A stretch of DNA of 64,000 bases from Diabrotica undecimpunctata (taxonomy: Eukaryota > Arthropoda > Insecta > Coleoptera > Chrysomelidae). Positions 54,400 to 64,000 of this stretch are shown piece after piece. The stretch's first letter is position 1, and every line of letters begins with the position of its first letter. The position numbers and the translations under genes were made by a program. The stretch is taken from positions 67,304,427 to 67,368,426 of the forward strand of contig NC_092803.1 in assembly GCF_040954645.1 (NCBI RefSeq), given 5' to 3'. The notes below the pieces were generated by a model that searched no databases, had not been told where the DNA came from, and saw only the letters and a program-made list of their open reading frames with translations.

Positions 54400-55200
54400 A
54401 CAATCTTAAGTAGTTTTTTATTGTTGTAGAATTATAGGCTACCGGTTTCGAGTCTTATAATATATGCCCTATCATCAGGCCACAGTACGAAGATCTTTGT
54501 TTTTACAAAGTTCTAACAGCATTTAAAAAAAAAGTATATTTTAACCAATTGTGATTGTGAGTTTAATATTTATGATGTCCTTATATTTTAACAATTAAAC
54601 ATTTTACTTATAACTACAACTGATAAAGACAACCATAACTAAATTTATAAGAAAAAACTCATTACTACATAGAAATAGGATAGAAATATGCTTTGTCACT
54701 GAAAATTTTACAATTTTATGGACAAAGTTTATATATGGTAAAAAAAAAGCAATAATAACAATAACAATTAAAATTTACTAAAATTACATAAATCGTCAAT
54801 ATCATTGAATAAAACATAAAATATACAATCAATCCATTGCAAAATTTCACTATATTGCAAATTGCATAATAAAACCTCACGAACTAGTTTACGAATAAGT
54901 TTAAGCTGCGGCATGTGATACCCAAATATATATAAAAAATACTTTGTTGCTTGTACCTAAACGAACTGTACTTTCTTAATTATTCGTTGCGAAACTCTTC
55001 CACTGAATAATAAGGTCTTTTAGATAGATAGGCTTTTGTCAATTTACGGAACTTAAAGAAAGAAGTTGTAGATTTAAGTTGCAAAGGGAGATGGTTGTAT
55101 AATTTTTTTGCTGAATATAATATAGATTTCTTTACTAACTCAGTGACTTGGTAGCCACTCTTACATATGGCTTGGTGGCTTGGTCATATACTGGGTAGAA
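54400..55200 (-). pseudogene. Retroelement C-terminus and 3' UTR with hammerhead-like motif
   Basis: On the - strand at about 55100-54970: KLYNHLPLQLKSTTSFFKF, RKLTKAYLSKRPYYSVEEFR, resembling the KLYNxLPxxIKxxxxxxxFKxxLKxYLLxxxFYSVEEF end found in some insect non-LTR RTs. A long 3' UTR follows, then the hammerhead-like motif and a terminus ending ACTACTTAAGATTGTG near 54400. The RT is absent. Confidence 0.55.
54437..54483 (-). ncRNA. Hammerhead-like motif (degenerate)
   Basis: The - strand has CUGAUGA, 22 nt, then GAAA, a palindromic CCGG and UA|GCC, with GGC before CUGAUGA pairing with GCC. Core halves and stem I/III fit a type I hammerhead, but the intervening arm does not fold into a clean stem II and the 10.1-11.1 pair is missing. 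Relationship rather than activity is claimed. Confidence 0.4.
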
Positions 55201-55379
55201 ATAAATATTCCCTAATTAGGTAACTGTCCCTTGAGGGTGGTGGTGAGCTATAGAATTATCCATACTAGAGGAGCTTTTTTGTGTCTGATATGTAAGTCGT
55301 AACTCTTTCATATTACAAGATTTATCTTTGAACTTTTCTGGTTATAGCCAATGCCATTGATGTCTAAATATATTGTATA

Positions 55380-55625
55380 TTGTGTAAATATATAGTATTA
55401 GCTCTCTTACTTAATTAAGGTTACGGTTATTGGCTCAATTTAATTTAATTTTGATTTTAACTTTTGTTTTGTATTAGGTGTTTATTGTTTGTTTCATCTT
55501 GTTTTTGGCTTATAGTTTTTGTTAAAATAAAGACCTTTGTAATGTGGCCTGATGATGTTGCATATATTGTAAGCTTCGAAAACGGTAGCCTTATTCTACA
55601 ACAATAAAAAACTACTTAAAATTGT
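55380..55625 (+). mobile_element. Second copy of the same retroelement 3' end
   Basis: AATGTGGCCTGATGATGTTG, then CTTCGAAAACGGTAGCC, CTACAACAATAAAAAACTAC and TTAAAATTGTGAG repeat the terminus at 54400-54490 in the opposite direction. The two copies therefore point away from each other across about 1.1 kb. Confidence 0.65.
55546..55590 (+). ncRNA. Hammerhead-like motif, partner copy
   Basis: CUGAUGA at 55549, GAAA at 55578, then ACGGUA and GCC. UUGCA/UGUAA can pair between the cores but leaves unpaired bases on both sides. Stem III is weaker than in the left copy. Confidence 0.4.
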
Positions 55626-55882
55626 GAGTATTGACTAATTTCCTATATATTAGTATTAGGGAATCACATTGCCAACCTTTTCATCATTTTAAAACAACAA
55701 GAATTTTCATCTTAGCGGTACACGCCCAATGTACAGCGGTCGTTTGCATATAAGCAACTCTTTGTAATGACGATGAGGCTGACTATACTTAGTAACAAGG
55801 CATTTATTCCAAACAAGCACTACACAAAATAACTTTCCGGGGTTAATGGCAATAATATCAAATAATAAAAATTCTTTTCCAG

Positions 55883-56013
55883 CTACGGTTATAGGAGGAA
55901 TTTCAGGATTTGGCGTAACAGGTGGTGCCCACAGATATTTCACACACAAATCCTACAAGGCGAGGTTACCATTAAAGATCATTTTACTGATTTGCTACAG
56001 CGTTGCTGGTCAA
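55883..56013 (+). CDS. Acyl-CoA desaturase, second coding exon
   Basis: The acceptor TTCTTTTCCAG precedes 55883 and the donor GTAAGTAATG follows 56013; the exon is 131 bp. With the single base from the previous exon it reads ATVIGGISGFGVTGGAHRYF followed by THKSYKARLPLKIILL and ends SVAGQ. This is the second helix and first histidine box of membrane desaturases (GxGxTAGAHRLWxHxSYKAKLPL); the two His of HRYFTH (55930-55947) ligate the di-iron centre. The box is HRYFTH rather than the common HRLWxH. The exons holding the HxxHH boxes were not seen downstream in this window. Confidence 0.85.
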
Positions 56014-56553
56014 GTAAGTAATGTTTATTTAATACTCTTGGTTTTTATTTTGAACTATATAAATTATTTGTATAAAACAGGCAGTCAACAGATTTAAAAT
56101 TTATAATAAAAAGATTCTAAGCTGTATGTACATTCCAGGTGGCGACATCATTGGAAAAGTTTGGAATCATCATCTAGTCTGCTCCTTACAGTGTTTAATA
56201 AAAACATTTCTTCAAAGTGCTTACTCTATTCAGTTGTAAGCTGCTTGGATCCAGTTTATTCTTATTTTTTAGGTATCATCTTTCAGCGAGTTATTTGTCT
56301 ACCTTGTTCTTGATTTCTATTACAATATCCTCTTAGTTCACGTGTCATAATTTCTTCTTGCTTTTCATGTTAAGCCTAGGTCCTCTTTAGTTTGATAATT
56401 CATTTAATGATGCCGTATATATGAGTTTTTCTTGTTTTAAATGTCAAATTGACAACCCTCAAATTTATTTGTTGATTTTTTAATGAGTGTAACAGTTTCG
56501 GTAACGTATTATAACTGGCAACACACACTAATTAAATTTCTGTCCAACCAAGG

Positions 56554-56556
<3 letters not shown>
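56014..56556. other. Desaturase intron 2, proximal part
   Basis: A weak - strand LINE-like reading (HFEEMFL, RQITR) occurs at about 56150-56370. No exon recognised. Confidence 0.35.

Positions 56557-56631
<75 letters not shown>
56557..56631. repeat. AT microsatellite
   Basis: About 37 AT units directly abutting a strong hairpin at 56632. Confidence 0.93.
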
Positions 56632-56633
<2 letters not shown>

Positions 56634-56689
56634 ACGGTTTTGATGAATTGAAATGACAAATATGGCATTTCAATTCATCAAAGCCGTAG
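56632..56689. repeat. 24-bp-arm hairpin
   Basis: CTACGGTTTTGATGAATTGA plus AATG is mirrored by CATT plus TCAATTCATCAAAGCCGTAG with one G-T mismatch, around a 10-base loop (ACAAATATGG). It could be a tiny MITE core or the fold of a small RNA; nothing shows which. Confidence 0.8.
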
Positions 56690-56869
56690 CAAAGCTCTTG
56701 TAGAAATCTGTAAATCTTTTACAAATTTTGTACAACTCAAAAACACAGAAAGCGATAGTGGTAAATGGTTTTTGATTAATGGTATTTAAAATAAATGACG
56801 CTTTTTATAGCTTAACACTCGAGAAGTGGGAAATAGCAGGACAATTCGCTGCCTAAAAACATACTTATA

Positions 56870-57460
56870 CTAGCGAAAATAAGAATAGGTAGTACCGGGG
56901 CCAGATATCCCAGAAGGTCGTAACAGGTAACCAATGGGAAGGAATGAGAGGTGGAGAGCCGTCGTTTGAGGTGTCGGGTTTGTAGAAACGCATGCAGGAT
57001 ACTTCGAAGTTACGGTCACCGGTCTACACTCCTAGTATCCGAGACAAGTCTCTCGTGGTACCACTCTACTTTCATTCCACGTAACCAAAGTGAGATTTAA
57101 CGAGCTGCACCCATATATGCTTTTCTTCATTAAGTGCGTAGGATTATGGCACGTACCCACTATTGGAGATTAGTAGTGGTAGAGGAGAGCTCCTCGACGG
57201 CTACGTGCTAGATCAAGTTGTCAAGTTCCTCTACATCATGCGCTCGCCTTTTAGCCTGGGGGGGGGGGGGTGTTCGTAAGACACAGGTATTATGGTGGGG
57301 GTCGGGTGGTCGGACTCGTAGGGCTTAGTGGCTAACTAAAGGACATATGAAAGGCCAGGTGGACCTGGATTCCGCTGATGTTTTATACATCAGAGGTACA
57401 TGAATTACTTCATGTTCGAAGACTAGGGACTATAGAAATAACGTCTGTTGATACCAATTC
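56870..57460. other. GC-richer unassigned block, probable foreign insertion
   Basis: Base composition shifts to near-balanced GC with many CpG sites (ACGGTCACCGGTCTACACTC, TCGACGGCTACGTGC). It includes a run of 12 G at 57259-57270 and a perfect CTGATGT/ACATCAG hairpin at 57377-57395. No frame is open for long and no family was recognised. It may be the non-coding end of an LTR or LINE element. Confidence 0.5.
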
Positions 57461-57534
57461 ATAAACAGAAGGTTTCTCTAATGGTGCTACTTTCGTCGCT
57501 TATTTATATATTGAGCATTTCAGACACACACACA

Positions 57535-58433
<899 letters not shown>

Positions 58434-59539
58434 GTCCAGGAAATGAAGCATTTCACCTCGCAATTTTTTCGTCCTGCGTGGATTGACTTGAAATTTTAAC
58501 AGAAGGTAGGTAATAGCCTAAGGATAAAAATCTATATCGAACCAAAGTGCACCAAAGCCGTGGGGGTGGTGGCCACCCCATCTCGGGGGTGAAAAATTTT
58601 TTTACGTTTTAACCACAGGTTTCGATTAAAAAAGTGATTCTAAACAAAAAATGTTCTATACATTTTTTTTGTAAAACGTTTTTTAATCGATTTTTGGCGA
58701 ATAACTCGAAAATGGTACATTTCATCAAAAAAATTGTAGAGAACAAATTTGTAGCTTTTAAAAAGACAAATACTTTTTTAAAATGTTTTTGCGATATAAT
58801 AGGAACCGAAATACGGCCTATCAATGTTCAGCGGTTTTCTTCAAATGCCAAATTTGAAAGATTCAAAGTCAAATATCGGGAAAATGATGCATTTTTGAAA
58901 GAAAACTCATAGAACCTTTTTTAAAGAGCATAAAAAAAAGACTCTAGCTTAAAAATTGAGTGAGTTATGATAAAAATAAGGTCAATGCCTCATTTTTTAC
59001 GAAAAAATCGATGAAAACAACCCCCTAACTACCTCCATAATTAAAATCGATCTTCACCCTTCTTCAATTCTCTTTGTACATGTATTGTTAATACGTCCAA
59101 GAAGTTTGACCCATTTAAAATGCTTAGTTTTAGAAAAAGTGCAGCTTAAAGCGAGAAACGATTTACAATTTCATATTTTTTACCCTTTATTTTTTAAATA
59201 TCCCCGAAAATACTGAATATATGAAAAAAATAAAAATGTACTAAATTGTAGCTTTTTTAATGACTAAAATTTTTATTTATTTAGATTTGTTGTACAATGA
59301 ATATTTGACGAGATATAGCCGTTTAAATCATCGATTTACGATCAAGCACCATCTTTTTCGAGCCCTTTAAACTCACCCCATTTAAAAAACAAGGGTTCCA
59401 AAAAGATTAATTTCACAGATCCTTGTAGCTCTTAAAAACCTCTACAAAATCGTTTCTGAAGAAACAGTCTATCGTTAAAAATGAAGGAAATACGTTAAAA
59501 ACCAATTAATTTTTTGAAATAGGGTACCCAGATAGTTCA

Positions 59540-59563
59540 AAATAAATAGCTTTTTCCCATGCT
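59540..59563 (+). pseudogene. Upstream end of the split transposon ORF
   Basis: The codons before the LINE encode IAFSHA; with one copy of the duplicated TTTACTGGCTG they run into the downstream part and give the family motif HAFTGCDTVSAFY. Nothing convincing precedes it, so the ORF was already 5' truncated. Confidence 0.6.
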
Positions 59564-59574
59564 TTTACTGGCTG
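59564..59574. repeat. Target-site duplication TTTACTGGCTG (left)
   Basis: It is repeated at 60701-60711 and brackets the Jockey-type LINE. Confidence 0.88.
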
Positions 59575-60700
59575 CAAGCAAGCAAGCAATTTAATTAAAC
59601 CCAGCCTGTGAGAAATGTTCACCCCTAAGAATTACGTTCGGGTGTAACAATTCATTGGAGCGAGGTGTATTAACTCGAGTAAAAACAGGAGTCACTCCAC
59701 CGCGCTCGAATGCTCCAGACCATCCCTTTCCCCCCTATAGCACTCTGATGCGCGATAGGGGCACAACTATCAGCCAAATGCTCTTCATGTGGAGATCCTG
59801 GGTAATAGAACCCCAACATGGTTTCCTAACCGAATTCAAAACTCAGGACAGCGCATTGTCGCTATATTCCTGTTATCTTAATGTGGCTTATCCGCGAACT
59901 AAAATTGCTTACTTGGGCCTCAAGTCTCCGCTCTGAGCTAGGCTCAGTTCGGCGACTTGGTGCTCAAGGGGTTGGGCCCTACATGCCCGAGTTTTTTGTG
60001 GTTTTTGTTAATATTTTTTTGTGGCTTGCGCCGGTTTTTGTTAGTAGTTTTTTGATTTTTTTGGTGGCCGAAGCCGTTTTTTTTTTGTTGTTTTTTGGAT
60101 TTTTTTTTGTAGGATGCCTGAAACATAAAATCAGAATTAGTGCATATTTATATAATAAATTATCTACATAAAATTTACTGGGTCCACGCTGTACGTTGCG
60201 ATTGTCCACAAGGGTTATGAGCTACGAACTATCTTCATTGTGCGTTGTTGTTGTTTTTTGAAGTGTTTTCTCTCTGGTGTTTTGTTTTCTCTCTGGTGTG
60301 ATTGTTGATTTTCTCTCTAGTATTATGATTTTATTCTACTATTTGTTGTTTGGGTCTTTTGTGCTTCCATCTGTGGAAAGCGTCATACCTCAATATCTCT
60401 CGCAATATGTGGTTGGGGTGGTTCTCTATCTCCGCGAACTTTGTCCTAGCTTTTTCTTTTATTGTGTCGGTCACTCTGATTTGTTGTAGTTCTCTAAAGA
60501 GAAATCTTTCTGCTACGTATCTCGGTACGTTGACTGCTTCTCTTAGGCTGTTGTTATGTGCAGCTTGTATTTTCTTTTTTGATGTATTGCATATGTGTCC
60601 CCATGCGAGAGATGCATATGTTAGTATAGGAAGAATTATACAATTTATTAATCTTATTTTTGTTTTCAATCTAAGTTTGCTTTTTCTTCCTGCTTTCTCC
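59575..60700 (-). mobile_element. 5'-truncated Jockey-type LINE
   Basis: The - strand is open from 60669 to 60331: KIRLINCIILPILTYASLAW, GHICNTSKKKIQAAHNNSLR and IENHPNHILREILRYD. This is the C-terminal end of a Jockey-type ORF2 (RIYKTLIRPVLTYGSxVWG ... LRxxxxAPWYV ... HPN). A GC-richer 3' UTR of about 600 bp follows, and the element ends in a TTGC-repeat tail at about 59575-59590. It is flanked by the 11-bp TTTACTGGCTG duplication. The coding end is intact, so the insertion is fairly young. Confidence 0.85.
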
Positions 60701-61289
60701 TTTACTGGCTGTGATACTGTATCTGCTTTTTACAATAAAGGTACTGGTTACAGTAGTACTACTAAGCTTGAAGATATTTTAGATGCTGGCAGATACTGTG
60801 CAATAATGTGCCTGTTAAAGACACGCAGCTTACCAAGTTAAAAAAAATAAAAGATTTGGAAGCTTTTCTCGAGCAGATGCGGTACGAACAGTTCATCAAA
60901 GCTACAACGAAAAACTGTGCGGTTAAGCTATCATCCCTTCTGCCCACTGTTGATGCCTTAGATGAGCATTCAAAAAGATGCTATTACCAAATTCAACAGT
61001 GGCTTGGCAATGACAATATCAGAGCAACAGATTGGGGATGGTATTCCAAAGATGGTTTGTTATTACCGTACGCATGAACAAACAACCTGCACCCGATGAA
61101 CTTTTGAAAATTATTTTTTGCCAATGCAAAGAATGATGCGGCGTTTCATGTGGGTGCAGAAAAGTTGGTTTATACTGTAACTTTACTTGTTCTGGGTGCT
61201 CAGGTGAAGGGTGCAATAATAGTCCACCAATAATTGAAGAAGATGAGGATGACATAGATCACGATGAAGATGTAATTGATGACGAATAA
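60701..61289 (+). pseudogene. C-terminal remnant of an unassigned transposon ORF
   Basis: Frames in order: TGCDTVSAFYNKGTGY; KLKKIKDLEAFLEQMRYEQF; RCYYQIQQWLGND with ATDWGWYSKDGLLLPY; then PAPDELLKIIFCQCKE, CGCRKVGLYCNFTCSGCSGE and an acidic end. The GCDTxSAFYxKGK motif and the terminal CxCxxxC...CGCRKxGxxCxxxCxxC cluster belong to a protein family widespread in insect and cnidarian genomes. I know it by pattern but cannot name its function. Two frameshifts are present. Confidence 0.6.
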
Positions 61290-62110
61290 AATTAATATTA
61301 TAATTGTTTTACCTATAAATGTAAATATTTTCAACTATTTATGTAAATGTATAAGAATATATGGTGCCTTTTTATGTTGTTAAATTTTTTTGTATTTAAT
61401 TCTACTTTTTTTAATTTATATCTATTAAATTAGTTTATAAAAACTGCAATGTTGTAAAGGGTGATTTTCAAAAGTTGAAAAGTTGCAAAATTTTGGCAAA
61501 AAATTGTTTTTACCTATAGCACTCATAACAATTGATTTTTAAGGGTTGAAAATGTATGAAATTGTATTTTAAAGTATAAAAAAATCACTATTTAACTAAT
61601 GCAAACCAAATTTCACTCATCTTAAGATTTGTAATGTTATTTTACAATTTTTGAAAATTAGGGGTAGTTTTCACCCGTAAAAACAATCAGGGTTCATCGG
61701 CATGACTTAAACTATAAAGCAGAGTGTGAGTTGAGCTTAAATCCAAATTTTTATCCAAATCGATCCAAGGCGAAATCATTTTTTTAGAATTAGTAATTTT
61801 TTTACATTAATCTCTAACAAAGGTTGCTTTTTAAGGGTTGAAATATGATGGAACTCTATTCAAAAGTATAAAATAATCATTATTTAATTAATTCAAACCA
61901 AATCTTACTTATATTCAGGTTTAATATGTTATTTTATAATTTTTGACAATTAGGGGTAGTTTTCACCCCTAAAACCCTTCAGCGCACTTCGGTTCGATAT
62001 AGATTTTGATCCTTGGGCAATCACCTACCTTTTGCTAAAATTTCAACTCAATCCATGCAGGACGAAAAAATTGCGAGGTTTTAACTTTTTTCGAGCTTCA
62101 TTTCCTGAAC

Positions 62111-62435
62111 TAATAATAATAAAAGTGGTATAGAACAGAAAAATTTGTTAAAAACATAATCTGTTTTATTAAATGAATGGGCCTTACTCTCGTCAGTTTT
62201 GCACATATAATAGGCTGCCATTCCTTGCGCTAGTTTCCACACAGTGCTGTTATTGTTTATCTAGTTACAGGATGTTTCCTAAAATGACTAAATCACTGCC
62301 CTTAACTGACTATTTCTTCATATCTTATTATTTTTTCGAGTAGTACCTGCGAATTTCCATCTCATTGATATTTTCGCGTTTGCGATTTTATCATTGAACC
62401 AGTGAACAATTGTGAGAAATTCAAGCAGAAAGCTA
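62111..62435. other. Spacer right of the TIR transposon
   Basis: No gene recognised. Confidence 0.35.
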
Positions 62436-62439
62436 CGAA

Positions 62440-62700
62440 TATGGGAAACCCGCAGTAGTATTCATTAAATTTAACAAAGCTTTTGACATAATTAAAGAAA
62501 ATAAATTTAAAAAGCAATAAAGAAAATACTTGTCAGTTATAAGATAATATGAATGAAAAAACTAACACTCAGAAAAATGGTAAACTGAGTCAATATAAGT
62601 GGTAAAGAAAGTGAAAATATGAAGTCAGTGAAAGGTTATAAAATCAAATGCACTGTCACTACTGTTATTTAGTATTATTCTTGAAGAGATCATACTCACT
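62440..62700 (+). pseudogene. LINE RT fragment
   Basis: YEYGKPAVVFIKFNKAFDII (catalytic Asp box) is followed by a decayed spacer and LSLLLFSIILEEII, the remnant of the QGCALSPLLFNLVLEEVI block. Confidence 0.55.
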
Positions 62701-63420
62701 TGACTTTTTCGTATCCCAGCGTGATCATTTCAGGTGTTCGTCCCAGAATCTGGCGCAGTTTATTGCTTTTGTGTTGGCCTTCCTTGTCCATCGTGCATAG
62801 GAAAGGCTATTAGTTCCGCTGGAGCAGGTGGACCTTGTTCTGACGTTGGTCGCACGTATATACATCCTGTTGTTATGCGGCATGCTTAGTTTAGAGTCAC
62901 GTCCACTTTTTTAACGTCTGATAATTTACCTCAGTCAGGGTTTGTATACTCGCTCATAGAAAAGCTGAGACCCTTGGCTGTAGTAAGGAGGACGTTTAGC
63001 ATTTAGATAAGCGGAGTTTGCGAAGTAGGTTGTTACGGTATGGTACCTTCAGAGCGGTCTTTTAGCAGTGTGCTTTATATGTTCTTTCTAGCTTTTCTAT
63101 GAGGTATATTGGATGCTTCGCGTGTTTCTGATCTGATCCTCAGCTTTCTTTTTGCCTTTTTTGATCTTAGCTGGAAAGAGCAGTTAGATTTTGGTGCGAA
63201 TAGGTTTAAGCGAAGTCCTGTCCTGGTAAATTGAAAGGTCTCGAAGTATTTCCTCGAGCCTGGTTTCGACCCCTTTGAAGGTTTTGTCTTGTACTGCCAA
63301 AGTAAGGTCGTCAGCATTTAATCATTGTTTGATCGTTAATGCACATATTAAACAGCATTGCTGATAGCGCCTCACCCTGCGTCAAGCTATTGTTCTGGTT
63401 CCGTCAGTGACTTTTCTTCC
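62701..63420 (-). pseudogene. LINE RT fragment (R1/BS-like)
   Basis: Downward on the - strand: NADDLTLAVQDKTFKGVETR (YADD box with Tyr changed to Asn), LEEILRDLSIYQDRTSLKPI and NAKRPPYYSQ-like text, then TSLSYARW and NTKAINCARFWDEHL. The upper part matches FIYADDLCLTxQxxxFxxVExxLxxALxxLxxYYxxxxLKPN of LINEs. Frameshifts are frequent. Confidence 0.6.
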
Positions 63421-64000
63421 CCTCGACATATAATATACATATATAACTCTTGCCACTACTATTCATTGGCGTGCCTCTAGATATTTCATCCTAACTACAT
63501 ATATATTGTTGTATGGCTCGCTAAGCCATTTTCTTTTACATGTCTTTTTAATAATTGTCTTACAAAATAATTTTATACTTGTTTGAATCTTCTAGTATTA
63601 TTCATGATTTCTAACTTTATGTGCATGTGAAATCCACATATTTTAGAATCCCTTTTGTTTGGTAGATGATTATCATTGTATTTATTTATGTATTTCCATT
63701 TACTGTAGTTTTATATTCCTCAATATGTTTCAATTTATAAGAAATTGACGAGCCTACACTGGTAATGACTAGTATGTTCTCGTTAATGCTGGCCATTCTT
63801 TTTAACATTCACTCATTCACTGCCAAGACCATTATTATATAACTAGATTCGACACATAAACGTTTCTCTTCAGACTTTAGACACACGGATTATGTAACTG
63901 GGCTATGCATTTGGAGCTGAAAATTTAGAACTTGGAACTTTGTTCTTACCTGTGTTGAATTTATTTGAGAAATAATTAGTTATTATATATTTTATTTATG
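63421..64000. other. AT-rich end of the window
   Basis: Nothing recognised up to the window edge. Confidence 0.4.

Larger units (their letters stand above)
47888..55882 (+). other. Desaturase intron 1, filled with LINE debris
   Basis: It is bounded by GTAAGTAA at 47888 and TTCTTTTCCAG ending at 55882. Most of its 8 kb is broken LINEs on both strands (48385-53285 and 54400-55625), microsatellites and a SINE head, listed separately. No further desaturase exon was found inside, and the flanking phases join without one. Confidence 0.7.
58434..62110 (+). mobile_element. TIR DNA transposon of unassigned superfamily
   Basis: The left end GTCCAGGAAATGAAGC is matched by the right end GCTTCATTTCCTGAAC. 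Both arms contain the CTCGCAATTTTTTCGTCCTG segment, GGATTGA(C/G)TTGAAATTTTA and TATATCGAACCGAAGTGC-like sequence, over about 150 bp. TA flanks both ends (58432-58433 and 62111-62112). Inside the right end a module of about 165 bp is present twice (61525-61690 and 61815-61975). The element carries only the C-terminal end of an ORF, so it is probably non-autonomous, and it hosts a Jockey-type insertion. Confidence 0.75.

Noticed and set aside
56140..56190. Next desaturase exon just after 56013
   Set aside because: The sequence there lacks the HxxHH box and has no matching splice sites.

Overview
This window looks like intergenic and intronic DNA from a large, AT-rich, transposon-packed insect genome. 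A beetle is my best guess, from the style of the LINE, Penelope and Mutator remnants, but that is inference. There is no sign of bacterial or organellar DNA. Only one ordinary host gene is visible: a membrane fatty acyl-CoA desaturase on the + strand. Two of its exons are seen (47376-47887 and 55883-56013), separated by an intron of about 8 kb filled with LINE debris; its remaining exons must lie beyond 64000 or were not recognised. Everything else that codes is mobile-element sequence, nearly all of it broken.

Left part (1-33700): mutated fragments of non-LTR retrotransposons on both strands, a mariner-type transposase in pieces (270-700, 2416-2680, 2766-2985, 30735-30830), a Tigger/pogo transposase (13556-14760), a tRNA-derived SINE (15063-15360), Penelope-like pieces (11584-12055, 17190-17460, 21035-21215), a dead Ty3/gypsy copy (18110-19500) and two long-palindrome MITEs (5628-6275, 25639-26292). 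At 8696-9478 a 402-bp tandem repeat carries a full hammerhead ribozyme core in each unit on the - strand, the layout of an animal retrozyme.

Centre (33749-43740): a foldback transposon, then a Mutator-like (MULE) transposase pseudogene on the - strand that was split by a young Ty3/gypsy LTR element. The element has a nearly full open polyprotein (37435-42492, 1685 aa: SAP domain, coiled coil, Gag, protease, RT, RNase H, integrase). Beyond the integrase the frame enters a region resembling an OARD1/TARG1-type macro domain. It is cut by one in-frame TAG, then stays open for 116 codons through the rest of that domain, a CCCH zinc finger, the polypurine tract and into the 3' LTR. A solo LTR and a duplicated 637-bp piece of the MULE host sequence lie at its left side, showing a later tandem rearrangement.

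Right part (44030-64000): a LINE with a second LINE nested inside it, a Jockey-type remnant, the desaturase exons and their LINE-filled intron (including two outward-facing 3' ends with hammerhead-like motifs at 54437-54483 and 55546-55590), several microsatellites, a GC-richer block of unknown nature (56870-57460), and a 3.7-kb terminal-inverted-repeat transposon (58434-62110) whose ORF remnant was split by a Jockey-type LINE with an 11-bp target-site duplication. The mobile elements do not form a pathway with the desaturase; the layout records repeated nested insertion.
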